Shown here one piece after another: positions 30,637 through 39,499 of a DNA stretch of 64,000 nt (within the stretch, counting starts at the first letter, position 1; each line of letters opens with the position of its first letter). Both the position numbers and the translations under genes were made by a program. Source of the DNA: Embleya scabrispora (GTDB taxonomy: Bacteria > Actinomycetota > Actinomycetes > Streptomycetales > Streptomycetaceae); assembly GCF_002024165.1 (NCBI RefSeq), contig NZ_MWQN01000001.1, positions 6,448,001 through 6,512,000 on the forward strand. The letters run 5' to 3'. The notes beneath the pieces were generated by a model, which was not told where the DNA came from, did no database searches, and saw only the letters and a list, made by a program, of their open reading frames with translations.

Positions 30637-31139
30637 CGGGTGGTCGGCGGGCGGATGATCCGCGGGCGGACGATGCCTGCGGATCGGCCGACTTCGGGGC
30701 GGGCGCCCGGGTGTGGGTGGTCGGGATCGGGGCGGCGCGCGGGGTCGGCGCGGAGGAGGTGCGCGCGAGCGTGTGCGCCGCGTTGGCGCGGGCCGGAGCG
30801 GCGCGTTCGGCGGTGCGCGCGCTGGTGACCGTGGCCTCGCGGGTGGACGAGCCGGGCCTGGTGGCCGGCGCGGCGCTGCTCGGATTGCCGCTGTACGCGC
30901 GGCCGGCGGCGGACCTGGCCGAGGTGCCGGTGCCCCATCCGTCCGAGCGGGTGCTGGCGGCGGTCGGCACGTCGAGTGTCGCCGAGGCCGCGGCCCGGCT
31001 CGGGCCGGTACCGGGCGCGCCGCCGGGCGAGTTGGTGGTGGCGAAGACGCGCGGCGTGGGGGCGCGTCCGCGCTGTACGGTGGCGATTGCCCGTCACGTG
31101 GGGTCGACGGGTGGTGAAGGGGATCGACAAATGTCGTGA
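30633..31139 (+). CDS. cobE: CobE / CbiG C-terminal-domain protein
   Basis: A 168-residue protein corresponding to the C-terminal CbiG (CobE) domain: VVGIGAARGVGAEEVRASV, VTVASRVDEPGLVAGAALLGLPL, STSVAEAAA-type segment (GTSSVAEAAARLG), and GELVVAKTRGVGARPRCTVAIAR near the end. CobE is needed for aerobic corrin synthesis; its exact chemical role is unsettled, with binding of a precorrin intermediate proposed. The GTG is coupled to cobL. The following 200 bases before cobC hold only a weak 69-codon frame that I do not call. Confidence 0.85.
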   Translation: MTGGRRADDPRADDACGSADFGAGARVWVVGIGAARGVGAEEVRASVCAALARAGAARSAVRALVTVASRVDEPGLVAGAALLGLPLYARPAADLAEVPVPHPSERVLAAVGTSSVAEAAARLGPVPGAPPGELVVAKTRGVGARPRCTVAIARHVGSTGGEGDRQMS

Positions 31140-31341
31140 TCGGTGTGGGATCGAGCCGACTCGGCGCCGTGGCGGTCGAATTCGTACGGCGAATCGATCG
31201 GGAAGTGCTTGCTCGCGATCAACGCCGGGACCCCGGCCGTCGGAGCGGGCACCATCACCACCATCATGGATACGAACGACACGGGCGGGGCAGGGGCACC
31301 GGGCGGTGACGCCGGGCAGGGGCACGGGAAGCCGGGAAAGC

Positions 31342-32445
31342 ATGGGCAATGACGCGATGACGGAGCCGGACGGGCCCGCACCCGACGATCGGGACGGCAC
31401 GTCGGGCGCGCGCGTGAGCCCGGACGTGGACCTGCGCCACCACGGCGACGCGGAGATCGGGCCCGGCCTGGTCGACCTCGCGGTCAACGTGCGGCTCGCG
31501 GAACCGCCGTCGTGGCTGGTGCACCGACTCGCCGCGAGCCTGCGCGACCTGGCCGCCTACCCCGACACCACCCGCGCCCGCGCCGCGATCGCCGGCCGAC
31601 ACCGGCGCCCGGTCGCCGAGGTGTTGCCCACGGCGGGCGCCGCCGAGGCGTTCGTACTGCTCGCCCGCACCCTGACCCCCCGGCACGCGGTCGTCGTACA
31701 CCCGCAGTTCACCGAGCCCGAGGCGGCGCTGCGCGCCGCCGGGCACGCCGTGGACCGGGTGTTGCTCGACGAGCGCGACGGCTTCGCGCTCGACCCGGCG
31801 CGGATCCCCGCATCGGCCGACCTGGTCGTGCTCGGCAACCCCACCAACCCCACCTCGGTGCTGCACCCGGCGGCCACGATCGCCGCGCTCGCGCGCCCCG
31901 GCCGGATCCTCGTGGTCGACGAGGCGTTCGCCGACACCGTCCCCGGCGAACCCGAAAGCGTGGCCGATCGGCGCGACCTGCCCGGGCTCGTCGTTGTGCG
32001 AAGTCTCACGAAAACCTGGGCGTTGGCCGGACTTCGGATCGGTTACGTCCTGGCTTCCCCGGATCTGGTGCGCATCCTCACGGACGCTCAGCCGTTGTGG
32101 TCGGTGTCGACACCGGCGCTGATCGCCGCCGAGGCGTGCTGCACGCCGGAGGCGCTGGCGCAGGCGGAGGCGTTGGCCGTTACGCTCGCGGCTGACCGTT
32201 CGTACCTCGTGGAGAGACTGCGCACGGTTGCGGGGATGCGGCTACCGGTCGTTCCCCGATCCTCGTTCGTGCTCGCGCGGACCGAGGGGGGCCCAGAGAT
32301 CCGCGAGCAGCTGAGGGAGCGAGGCTACGCGGTTCGGCGGGCCGACACCTTTCCGGGCCTGGGCCCGGATTGGCTTCGGATCGCGGTGCGGGATCGTGCC
32401 ACGACGCTGGCCTTCGCGGCTGCCCTGGAAGGAGTAGTTCGATGA
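31342..32445 (+). CDS. cobC: CobC-type PLP-dependent aminotransferase (threonine-phosphate decarboxylase-like)
   Basis: A 367-residue class I/II fold PLP enzyme of the CobC/HisC-like family. After a polar tail of about 25 residues comes DLRHHGDAEIGPGLVDLAVNVR, then YPDTTRARAAIA, LGNPTNPTSVLHP and the Schiff-base lysine in VRSLTKTWALAGLRIGY (Lys224). In B12 synthesis this family makes or attaches the aminopropanol phosphate side chain. The start is an ATG after GGGAAAG; a second in-frame ATG at 31357 is possible. The stop overlaps the bluB-cobT start (ATGA). Confidence 0.88.
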   Translation: MGNDAMTEPDGPAPDDRDGTSGARVSPDVDLRHHGDAEIGPGLVDLAVNVRLAEPPSWLVHRLAASLRDLAAYPDTTRARAAIAGRHRRPVAEVLPTAGAAEAFVLLARTLTPRHAVVVHPQFTEPEAALRAAGHAVDRVLLDERDGFALDPARIPASADLVVLGNPTNPTSVLHPAATIAALARPGRILVVDEAFADTVPGEPESVADRRDLPGLVVVRSLTKTWALAGLRIGYVLASPDLVRILTDAQPLWSVSTPALIAAEACCTPEALAQAEALAVTLAADRSYLVERLRTVAGMRLPVVPRSSFVLARTEGGPEIREQLRERGYAVRRADTFPGLGPDWLRIAVRDRATTLAFAAALEGVVR

Positions 32446-35400
32446 GCGAAGCCGACGAGCGCCGACCTGCCGGGGAGGGCGTGGGCCCTGCCCCCGCCGG
32501 GCACGCCGCCGGCACCGGTCCGGTCGGGGAACCGGCCGGTCCGTATCCGTACGACGATCTGGACGACGAGGACTCGCTGTTGATGCCCGGCCCGCAGGCC
32601 GGTTGGGCCGACCCGAACGTACCGACGGCCCCCGGGATGTCGCTGGCCGACCGCATGGTCGCCGCCGGCGAGGACGCCTCGGGACAGGTCCCGGTACCGC
32701 CGGTCGAGCAGGCGTACGACGCCGTGCCCGGCCCGCAGTCCGGCATGTTCGCCGCGATGATCATCGACGAGCCCGAACTGCCGGAGACCTACGCCGAGCC
32801 GGCCGCGCCTCTGACGGCCGGTCAGATTCCGTATCCTCCCGGTCCCATGACGCCGCATCAGGAAGTTCCGCAGCCGGTGCAGGGGTTCGGCGCGGGGGCG
32901 TACGGCCCGGCGCAGGGCGTTGCCGAGCCGTACCCGGCGCCGGCGCAGACCCCGGGTGGGGCGGTGCCGGGCGCGGCCGAGGCGGCTTCGGGCGGGCCGG
33001 GTGCGGGTGTGCCCGTGCCGGTTCCGCCGCAGGCGGTGCCCGTGGTGCCGCCGCCGCTGGCACCGCGGTTCGTGCCGCCGGGCGCGGTCGCGGGCGAGTA
33101 CGGCCCGGCTGCCGGCGCGGTCCCGGTGGGGCAGGGCGTGGTCGGGCAGGCGCCCGGGGGCGCCCCGGTCGGTGCGTCCGGGGGTGCCGAAGCGGCGCCC
33201 GCCGTCAGTGGCGGTCGGTTGCGCCAGCGGGTGCGGGCGGCGCAGGGCGCGGAGCACGTGCCGGGGCAACCGGCGCAGCCGGAACCGCAGTCGGTGCAGG
33301 TGCCCGCGGAGCCGGATCGGTCGCAGGCGCAGCAGTCGCAGCCGGCGACTCAGGCCCAGGTGCCCGCGCCCGAGCAGCCCATGGGTGGCAATCCGGTCGA
33401 CACGCCGCCGTTCCCGGTGGCCGCCGCCGTGCCGCAGCGCACCACGCTGCCGCCGCGCCGGCAGCGTCGGGTGGGCCGTGGGCCGGTACCGCAGCAGGCG
33501 GGGCCGCACAGCGGTGCGCACCCCGTGGGCGACGCGGTGAACACCGGCATCCCGGCACAGGGCCCGGTGGCGCAGAAGCCGTTGGCGGTGCCGGTGGTGC
33601 CGCCGCCGGCCGAGCGGGAGCAGGCCGCCGCGGCGGGAGCGCCGCCGGTCGAGCAGGGTGCGCCGGTCGTGGCCGAGGGTGCCGTGGCGTCGGCCGCGCC
33701 CGTCGAGCCGGCCGTGGTGGTCGAGTCCGCGGCGCCGGTTACGCCGGCCGCTCCCGTGCAGGGGGTGACCGCGCCGGCCATACCGCAACCGCTGCCCGGT
33801 GTGCCGACACAGGCGATGCCGCCGAGGTTCGTACAGCCTGCGCCGGACGCGGTCGCGAGCGTGCTGCCGGGGGCCGCTCCGGCGGTCGACCCGACGGCGG
33901 CGCCGACCGCCGAGCCGGTTCCGGTGCCCGCGGCCGCGCCGACGCCGGATGCCGAGGTCGCGGCGCCGGTCGTCGCATCGCCGCCGGCCGTCGCATCGCC
34001 CGCCCCCGAGCAGGCTGCGGTCGCGCAGCCGGTGGCCCCCGTCGTGCCCGAGGGCACCGGGGGGCGTCGACGGCGTCCGGAGCGAGTGGCCGAGCAGGGG
34101 ACGACTCCCGCTGCCGCCGCGCCCATCGGGCCGGTGGCGCCGCCGGAGCCGGCGGCCGTGAACGAGGGCCCGGCGGAGGCGGCGGTCGCCGCCGCGCCGA
34201 GCCAGGACGAGGCCGTGGCGGCGCAGCCGGTTGCGGCTCCCGCCGGGCCGGTCGGGCCACCTGCGGAGGCGGCTCCGGCCGAGACCGTGGTTTTGCCCGT
34301 GGGCGGCGTGGTCGGCGGGCAGCCGGCTGCGCCGGCGCAGCAGTCGTCGCCCGCCGTGGTGCCGGCGCCCGAGGGGCCCGTGCCGGGGGAGCAGCCGGTC
34401 GAGTCGGCAACCGAGTTTGCGGAAGCGCCGGTTGAGGAGAACGCGCCGGCTTCGGACGTGGCGCAGGCCGTGCCCGCTGCGGAGCCCGCCGTGAGTGCGC
34501 CGGTCGAGTCCGCCGCACCGGCGGGGCCGGTCGCCGAGGCTTCGCCGACCGCGCCGGGTGCGCCGGTGGCGGCTGCCGCCGTGCCGGACGCGCCGGCTGC
34601 CGTGACTGCGGATGCGCCCGCGACGGTGCCTGCCGGGTCGGATGCGCAGGCGGCGCCGGCGGATGGTGCGGCCGGGGCGGCGGAGGTGCAGGCGGTGTCC
34701 GGTTCGGGCGCCGTTGCGTCCGTGCCCGCCGATTCCGACGCCCAGGCGGTGCCGGTCGTCGAGGCGCCGGCGGATGTGCCGGTGCCGGCCCCCGTCGCGC
34801 AGGCGGAGGACGTCGAGGCTTCGGCGAGTGTGGCCGCGGCGACGCAGGCCGGGCCCGAGGGCGCCGAGGCGGCGGCCGGGCCGGCTGCGGGGAATGTGGC
34901 GGCCGATGCGGCTGCCGTGCCCGTGGGGCAGGCGTCGGTCGGTGCGGATGGGGCGGGCGCGCCGGCTGCGGCCGCCGGCCCCGAGGCGCAGGCGACCGCG
35001 GTTGCCGAAGCGGTGCCTGTCGAAGCGGATGCGGCGCAGGTCGTACCGGCTCCCGAGGTTTCGGCGAGTGCGCCCGTCGGGTCGGATGTTCCGGCTCCGG
35101 CGGCGAACGTGCCGGACGCGCGGGCGGCTTCGGCGGTCGGGCCCGAGGCTTCCGGGGGGCCGGCGAGTGCGCCGGACGTACCCGGTGGAGACGGTGCGAC
35201 GGCGCCCGCGGCCCCGAATGTGCCCGCCGAGGCGGCCGGCGTCGACGTGCCCGACGCTGCGGATGTGCCGGTCGAGGCGCCGGCCGCCGCTCCGGTGCGT
35301 GCGGCCGGGCCGACGACGCGGGCCATCGCGGCGGAGCTCCTCGCCGAGGAGGTACCGGTCGAACAGCCGCCCGCGACGGCCCCCGAGCCCGTCGCGGGGC

Positions 35401-37601
35401 CGGTCGAGGCCGACTCCGGCGACGGAGCCACGCCGGCGGCTCCCCATACGTCCGACGAAGGCACCGCCATGCACGGCCCCCGGGTCACCCCCACCGCCGC
35501 CGCCGAACGGCAGCCGCAGCCCGCGACCGGCGAGATCCCCAGGATTCCGCCGCCGCCGGCCGGCCCGGTCGGCGTGGTCGCCGACGGCGCGGTGGACGCC
35601 CCCGAGGCGACCACGCAGCCGGATGCGGCCGGGGCCGAGGGTGCGCCGGAGCCGGTGACCGCGGGCGCGCAGGCGTCGGCGACCGCCGAGACCGTGCTGC
35701 TGCCCACCACTCCCGGGGAGCCGGCGACCGCCGAGGCGGCGCAGCCGGCCGAGCCCGTGCCGGCGCAGGCCGCGGCCGCCCCGGAGGCGGCCGAGGGCAC
35801 GGACGGTGCCGAGGACGCGGAGGCGGAGGTCGCCGAGGAGGAGGTGCCCGAGGTCGATCGTGGCCCCGCCGCTCCCGGCTACGACGACGCGGCGCGCGAG
35901 GCGGTGCACCGCGTCATGCGCGAGCGGCGCGACGTGCGGGCCGGGTTCCGGCCCGACCCGGTGCCGGACGACGTGCTGGTCCGGGTCCTGGAGGCGGCGC
36001 ACGCGGCGCCCAGCGTGGGCTACTCGCAGCCGTGGGACTTCGTGGTGATCCGCTCCGAGGAGACCCGGGTCACCGTCCAGGAACTGGCCCAGCGCCAGCG
36101 GGAGGCGTACGCCACCTCGCTGCCCAAGGCCCGGGCCAAGCAGTTCCTGGAGATAAAGGTCGAGGCGATCCTGGAGACCCCGGTCAACATCGTGGTGACC
36201 GTGGACGCCACGCGCGGCGGTCGGCACACCCTCGGTCGGCACACCCAGCCGCAGATGGGCCCCTACTCCAGCGCGCTCGCGGTGGAGAACCTGTGGCTCG
36301 CCGCCCGGGCGGAGGGCCTGGGAGTCGGCTGGGTGAGCTTCTTCGACGAGCGTGAGTTGGCCACGGCGCTCGGGCTTCCGGAGCACATCGACGTGGTGGC
36401 GTACCTGTGCGTCGGCTACGTGGACGCCTTCCCCGACGAGCCGGAGCTGGCCACCTCGGGCTGGGCCAAGGCCCGGCCGCTGTCGTGGGTGGTGCACGAG
36501 GAGACCTACGGTCGGCGCGGCCTGCCCGGCGAGGAGCCGGTCAGCCTGCTCGACGAGACGCTCCAGTCGGTGCGGCCGCTCGACGCCAAGGCGCTCGGCG
36601 CGGCGTGGGAGCACCAGCGGAACATGACCAAGCCGCCGGGCTCGCTCGGCATCCTGGAGACGATCGGCGCGCAACTGTCCGGCCTGGCCCGGACGTTCCC
36701 ACCGCCGATCCCGGAGCCCGCGGCCGTGGCGGTATTCGCCGGCGACCACGGGGTGCACGCGCAGGGCGTGTCGCCGTGGCCGCAGGAGGTCACCGCCCAG
36801 ATGGTGGGCAACTTCCTCGCGGGCGGCGCGGTGGTCAACGCGTTCGCCAAGCAGATCGGTGTCGAGGTGTGCGTCGTGGACGTCGGCGTCGCCACCGAGC
36901 TGCCGGATGCCACCGGACTGCTGCCGCGCCGGATCCGGCCGGGCACCGCCGACATGACCCAGGGCCCGGCGATGACCCGCGAGGAGGCGATCGCCGCCAT
37001 CGAGGTCGGCATCGAAACCGCGCGGGACCTGGTCACCGCGGGCAACCGGGGCCTGCTCACCGGCGACATGGGGATCGCGAACACGACCGCCTCCGCCGCG
37101 CTGATCTCGGTGTTCACCGGGGCCGACGTGGCCGAGGTGACGGGTCGCGGCACCGGGATCGACGACGCCACGCACCGGCGCAAGATCGAGGTGGTCAAGG
37201 CGGCGCTCGCGCGGCACGAACCCGACCCGGGCGACCCGATCGGCGTACTGGCCGCCATCGGCGGCCTGGAGCACGCGGCGATCGCCGGCTACATCATCGG
37301 CGCGGCGGCCCTGCGCGTCCCGGTCGTGCTCGACGGCGTGATCGCGGGCGCGGCGGCGCTGGTCGCGCAGGCGATCGCGCCGGAGGCGGTGCAGGCGTGC
37401 GTCGCCGGGCACCGGTCGGCCGAGCCGGGACACGCGGCGGCGCTGGCGAAGTTGTCGCTGCGTCCGCTGGTCGAGCTGGAGATGCGGCTCGGCGAGGGCA
37501 CCGGCGCGGTGTTGGCTCTGCCCCTGGTGCAGAGCGCGGTGCGCGTACTGCACGATGTGGCCACGTTCGACTCGGCGGGAGTCAGTGGCAAGACCGACTG
37601 A
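32442..37601 (+). CDS. cobT: BluB-CobT fusion with a 1,140-residue low-complexity N-terminus
   Basis: A 1,719-residue protein in three parts. Residues 1 to about 1144 are Ala/Pro/Val/Glu-rich repeats without a fold I recognise. Residues about 1145-1365 are a BluB flavin destructase (AREAVHRVMRERRDVRAGF, AHAAPSVGYSQPWDFV, MGPYSSALAVENLWLAARAEGLGVGWVSFF) that makes dimethylbenzimidazole from reduced FMN. Residues about 1366-1719 are CobT, which joins that base to nicotinate mononucleotide; MTKPPGSLGILE, GDHGVHAQGVSPWPQ, TGDMGIANTT and the catalytic Glu1685 in LGEGTGA are present. The fusion would hand the base directly between active sites. ATG coupled to cobC by ATGA, with GGAAGGAG upstream. 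No stop or shift interrupts the long linker. Confidence 0.93.
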   Translation: MSEADERRPAGEGVGPAPAGHAAGTGPVGEPAGPYPYDDLDDEDSLLMPGPQAGWADPNVPTAPGMSLADRMVAAGEDASGQVPVPPVEQAYDAVPGPQSGMFAAMIIDEPELPETYAEPAAPLTAGQIPYPPGPMTPHQEVPQPVQGFGAGAYGPAQGVAEPYPAPAQTPGGAVPGAAEAASGGPGAGVPVPVPPQAVPVVPPPLAPRFVPPGAVAGEYGPAAGAVPVGQGVVGQAPGGAPVGASGGAEAAPAVSGGRLRQRVRAAQGAEHVPGQPAQPEPQSVQVPAEPDRSQAQQSQPATQAQVPAPEQPMGGNPVDTPPFPVAAAVPQRTTLPPRRQRRVGRGPVPQQAGPHSGAHPVGDAVNTGIPAQGPVAQKPLAVPVVPPPAEREQAAAAGAPPVEQGAPVVAEGAVASAAPVEPAVVVESAAPVTPAAPVQGVTAPAIPQPLPGVPTQAMPPRFVQPAPDAVASVLPGAAPAVDPTAAPTAEPVPVPAAAPTPDAEVAAPVVASPPAVASPAPEQAAVAQPVAPVVPEGTGGRRRRPERVAEQGTTPAAAAPIGPVAPPEPAAVNEGPAEAAVAAAPSQDEAVAAQPVAAPAGPVGPPAEAAPAETVVLPVGGVVGGQPAAPAQQSSPAVVPAPEGPVPGEQPVESATEFAEAPVEENAPASDVAQAVPAAEPAVSAPVESAAPAGPVAEASPTAPGAPVAAAAVPDAPAAVTADAPATVPAGSDAQAAPADGAAGAAEVQAVSGSGAVASVPADSDAQAVPVVEAPADVPVPAPVAQAEDVEASASVAAATQAGPEGAEAAAGPAAGNVAADAAAVPVGQASVGADGAGAPAAAAGPEAQATAVAEAVPVEADAAQVVPAPEVSASAPVGSDVPAPAANVPDARAASAVGPEASGGPASAPDVPGGDGATAPAAPNVPAEAAGVDVPDAADVPVEAPAAAPVRAAGPTTRAIAAELLAEEVPVEQPPATAPEPVAGPVEADSGDGATPAAPHTSDEGTAMHGPRVTPTAAAERQPQPATGEIPRIPPPPAGPVGVVADGAVDAPEATTQPDAAGAEGAPEPVTAGAQASATAETVLLPTTPGEPATAEAAQPAEPVPAQAAAAPEAAEGTDGAEDAEAEVAEEEVPEVDRGPAAPGYDDAAREAVHRVMRERRDVRAGFRPDPVPDDVLVRVLEAAHAAPSVGYSQPWDFVVIRSEETRVTVQELAQRQREAYATSLPKARAKQFLEIKVEAILETPVNIVVTVDATRGGRHTLGRHTQPQMGPYSSALAVENLWLAARAEGLGVGWVSFFDERELATALGLPEHIDVVAYLCVGYVDAFPDEPELATSGWAKARPLSWVVHEETYGRRGLPGEEPVSLLDETLQSVRPLDAKALGAAWEHQRNMTKPPGSLGILETIGAQLSGLARTFPPPIPEPAAVAVFAGDHGVHAQGVSPWPQEVTAQMVGNFLAGGAVVNAFAKQIGVEVCVVDVGVATELPDATGLLPRRIRPGTADMTQGPAMTREEAIAAIEVGIETARDLVTAGNRGLLTGDMGIANTTASAALISVFTGADVAEVTGRGTGIDDATHRRKIEVVKAALARHEPDPGDPIGVLAAIGGLEHAAIAGYIIGAAALRVPVVLDGVIAGAAALVAQAIAPEAVQACVAGHRSAEPGHAAALAKLSLRPLVELEMRLGEGTGAVLALPLVQSAVRVLHDVATFDSAGVSGKTD

Positions 37602-37656
37602 TATCGACTGATACCGACTGGTTCGGCTATTTTTCGAGTCCCGCCCGCAGCAGCAG

Positions 37657-37696
37657 AAGGGCACCTCGGCCACGATGGAGTGGCAGAGGTGCCCTT
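37657..37696 (+). terminator. Terminator hairpin after bluB-cobT
   Basis: An 11-bp stem AAGGGCACCTC / GAGGTGCCCTT continued after one mismatch by GCCAC / GTGGC around a 6-nt loop: one of the strongest hairpins in the window. A second inverted repeat CCGGGAGC / GCTCCCGG (37717-37759) follows before cobA. Confidence 0.85.
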
Positions 37697-37831
37697 TCCG
37701 CGCGGTGAAACGTGGTGTCCCGGGAGCGGGCCGGAACCAGCCGGCCGGCTCCCGGAACGCCGCGGAGCACCACGGACCCACCGAGCACCGCGTACGCGGA
37801 GCGCCCAGCCCCACCCGGAAAAGTGAGAACG

Positions 37832-39055
37832 ATGTCCCGACTTCCTGGTCCCCCCGCCTACCCCGCCGGCCTGCGCCTGGAGGGTCGCCGTGTCGTCGTG
37901 GTCGGCGCCGGTACGGTCGCCCAGCGTCGCCTGCCCGCGCTGCTCGACGCCGGCGCGGACGTGCTCGTGGTCGCCCCCGAGGCGACGCCCGCGGTCGAGG
38001 GCATGGCGAGCGGCGGCGAACTGCGCTGGGCGCGGCGGGCCTATGCGCCCGGTGATCTGGACGGGGCGTGGTACGCGCTGGCCGCGACCGATGTGGCCGA
38101 GGTGAACGAGGCGGTGGCGGCCGACGCCGAGGCCCGACGGGTGTTCTGCGTGCGCTGTGACGACGCCTCGCACGCCAGCGCCTGGACGCCGGCCAGCGGG
38201 CGGCACGACGGGTTGACCGTGGCGGTGCTGGCGGGGGGCGACCCGCGGCGGGCGGCGGGCGTGCGGGATCGCATCGTCGAGGGCCTGCACGACGGGTCGC
38301 TTGCCGCGCGCAAGGAACGCCCGAGCGGGGTGCTGCCGGGGGTGGCGCTGGTCGGCGGCGGTCCGGGCGACCCGGACCTGATCACCGTGCGCGGGCGACG
38401 GCTGCTGGCCGAGGCCGACGTGGTGATCGCGGACCGGCTCGGGCCGCGGGCGCTGCTCGGCGAGTTGGCGCCGCATGTCGAGGTGGTCGACGCGGCGAAG
38501 ATCCCTTACGGGCGGGCGATGGCCCAGGAGGCGATCAACGACGCGATGATCGCGCACGCGAAGGCGGGGCGCTTCGTGGTGCGGCTCAAGGGCGGGGACA
38601 ACTATGTCTTCGGGCGGGGCTTCGAGGAGGCGCTGGCCTGCGCGGAGGCCGGTGTGCCCTGTCAGGTGGTGCCGGGGATCACCAGTGCGATCTCGGTACC
38701 GGCGATAGCCGGCATCCCGGTCACCCACCGGGGTGTGGCGCACGAGTTCGCGGTGGTCTCGGGGCATGTCGCGCCGGAGGACCCTCGGTCGCTGGTGGAC
38801 TGGGCGGCGTTGGCGCGGCTGCGCGGGACGCTGGTGTTGCTGATGGCGGTGGAGCGGCTGGGGCCGATCACGGCGGCGCTGGTGGCGCACGGCCGTGCGG
38901 CTTCGACTCCCGTCGCGGTGATCCAGGAGGGGACGATGGCCACGCAGCGGGTGTTGCGCACGTCGCTGGTCGCGGCGGCGGGGGAGGTGGCCGCGGCCGG
39001 GATCAGGCCGCCGGCGATCGTGGTCATCGGCGAGGTGGCCGCGCTCACCCCTTGA
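37832..39055 (+). CDS. cobA: Uroporphyrinogen-III C-methyltransferase fused to CysG-type N-terminal domain
   Basis: Entry enzyme of corrin and siroheme synthesis: methylates uroporphyrinogen III twice to precorrin-2. 407 residues. The N-terminal half is a precorrin-2 dehydrogenase-like Rossmann domain (RRVVVVGAGTVAQRRLPALLDAGADVLVV), so the protein may also oxidise precorrin-2 and insert metal for siroheme, like CysG. The C-terminal half is the methylase: GGGPGDPD (175-182), LTVRG-type start, RLKGGDNYVFGRGFEE, VPGITSAISVPAIAGIPVTHR. The ATG follows GGAAAAGTGAG. The terminator upstream suggests its own promoter. A repeat array begins 12 bases after its stop. Confidence 0.92.
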   Translation: MSRLPGPPAYPAGLRLEGRRVVVVGAGTVAQRRLPALLDAGADVLVVAPEATPAVEGMASGGELRWARRAYAPGDLDGAWYALAATDVAEVNEAVAADAEARRVFCVRCDDASHASAWTPASGRHDGLTVAVLAGGDPRRAAGVRDRIVEGLHDGSLAARKERPSGVLPGVALVGGGPGDPDLITVRGRRLLAEADVVIADRLGPRALLGELAPHVEVVDAAKIPYGRAMAQEAINDAMIAHAKAGRFVVRLKGGDNYVFGRGFEEALACAEAGVPCQVVPGITSAISVPAIAGIPVTHRGVAHEFAVVSGHVAPEDPRSLVDWAALARLRGTLVLLMAVERLGPITAALVAHGRAASTPVAVIQEGTMATQRVLRTSLVAAAGEVAAAGIRPPAIVVIGEVAALTP

Positions 39056-39067
39056 CGGGTCGGGCCG

Positions 39068-39475
39068 CTCCTCACGCGCCGGATGGGCTGGGGGTCGACC
39101 CGGGTGGGGGCCGCCCCCCGGCCCCCGCGGGTCCTCAAGCGCCGGACGGGCTGAGGGATGGTTTCGGTTTCCGGGCTGGGTTGGCGTTGTGGTTGGTGGC
39201 GCCGGGCCTGCGGCCGGCTGGTCCTCAAGCGCCGGATGGGCTGAGGTGTGTTGCGTTCGGTGGGTGATGTTGCTGTTCCCGGGCGCCTGCGGCGGGCGTC
39301 CTCAAACGCCGGACGGGCTGGGGTGGTCTTGCGTCGGGTGGTCGTGGTTGCGCTTCCTGGGCGGTTGCGGTGGGTGTCCTCAAGCGCCGGACGGGCTGAG
39401 GTGCGACGCGTTCGGTGAGTGATGTTGCTGTTCCGGGGCGCCTGCGGCGAGCGTCCTCAAACGCCGGACGGGCTG
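39068..39475 (+). repeat. Six copies of the dispersed intergenic repeat
   Basis: Copies of the TCAAGCGCCGGACGGGCTG-type element start at 39068, 39131, 39221, 39298, 39376 and 39453, same orientation as cobA. The third is preceded by GGGCCTGCGGCC, the fourth and sixth by GGCGCCTGCGGCG, both hairpin-forming. 39241-39300 and 39400-39460 are near duplicates around GTGATGTTGCTGTTCC, again a higher-order repeat of about 155 bp. Confidence 0.92.
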
Positions 39476-39499
39476 GATTGGTCGGGTTTGGTGCAGTGA

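Noticed and set aside
31143-31352. 69-codon frame between cobE and cobC
   Set aside because: No ribosome site, Gly-rich low-complexity end, overlaps the cobC start; insufficient support.
32325-37814. 1,829-codon frame antisense to bluB-cobT
   Set aside because: It mirrors the real gene's GC-rich codons, gives only low-complexity sequence and has no recognisable domain, while the plus strand encodes clear BluB and CobT.
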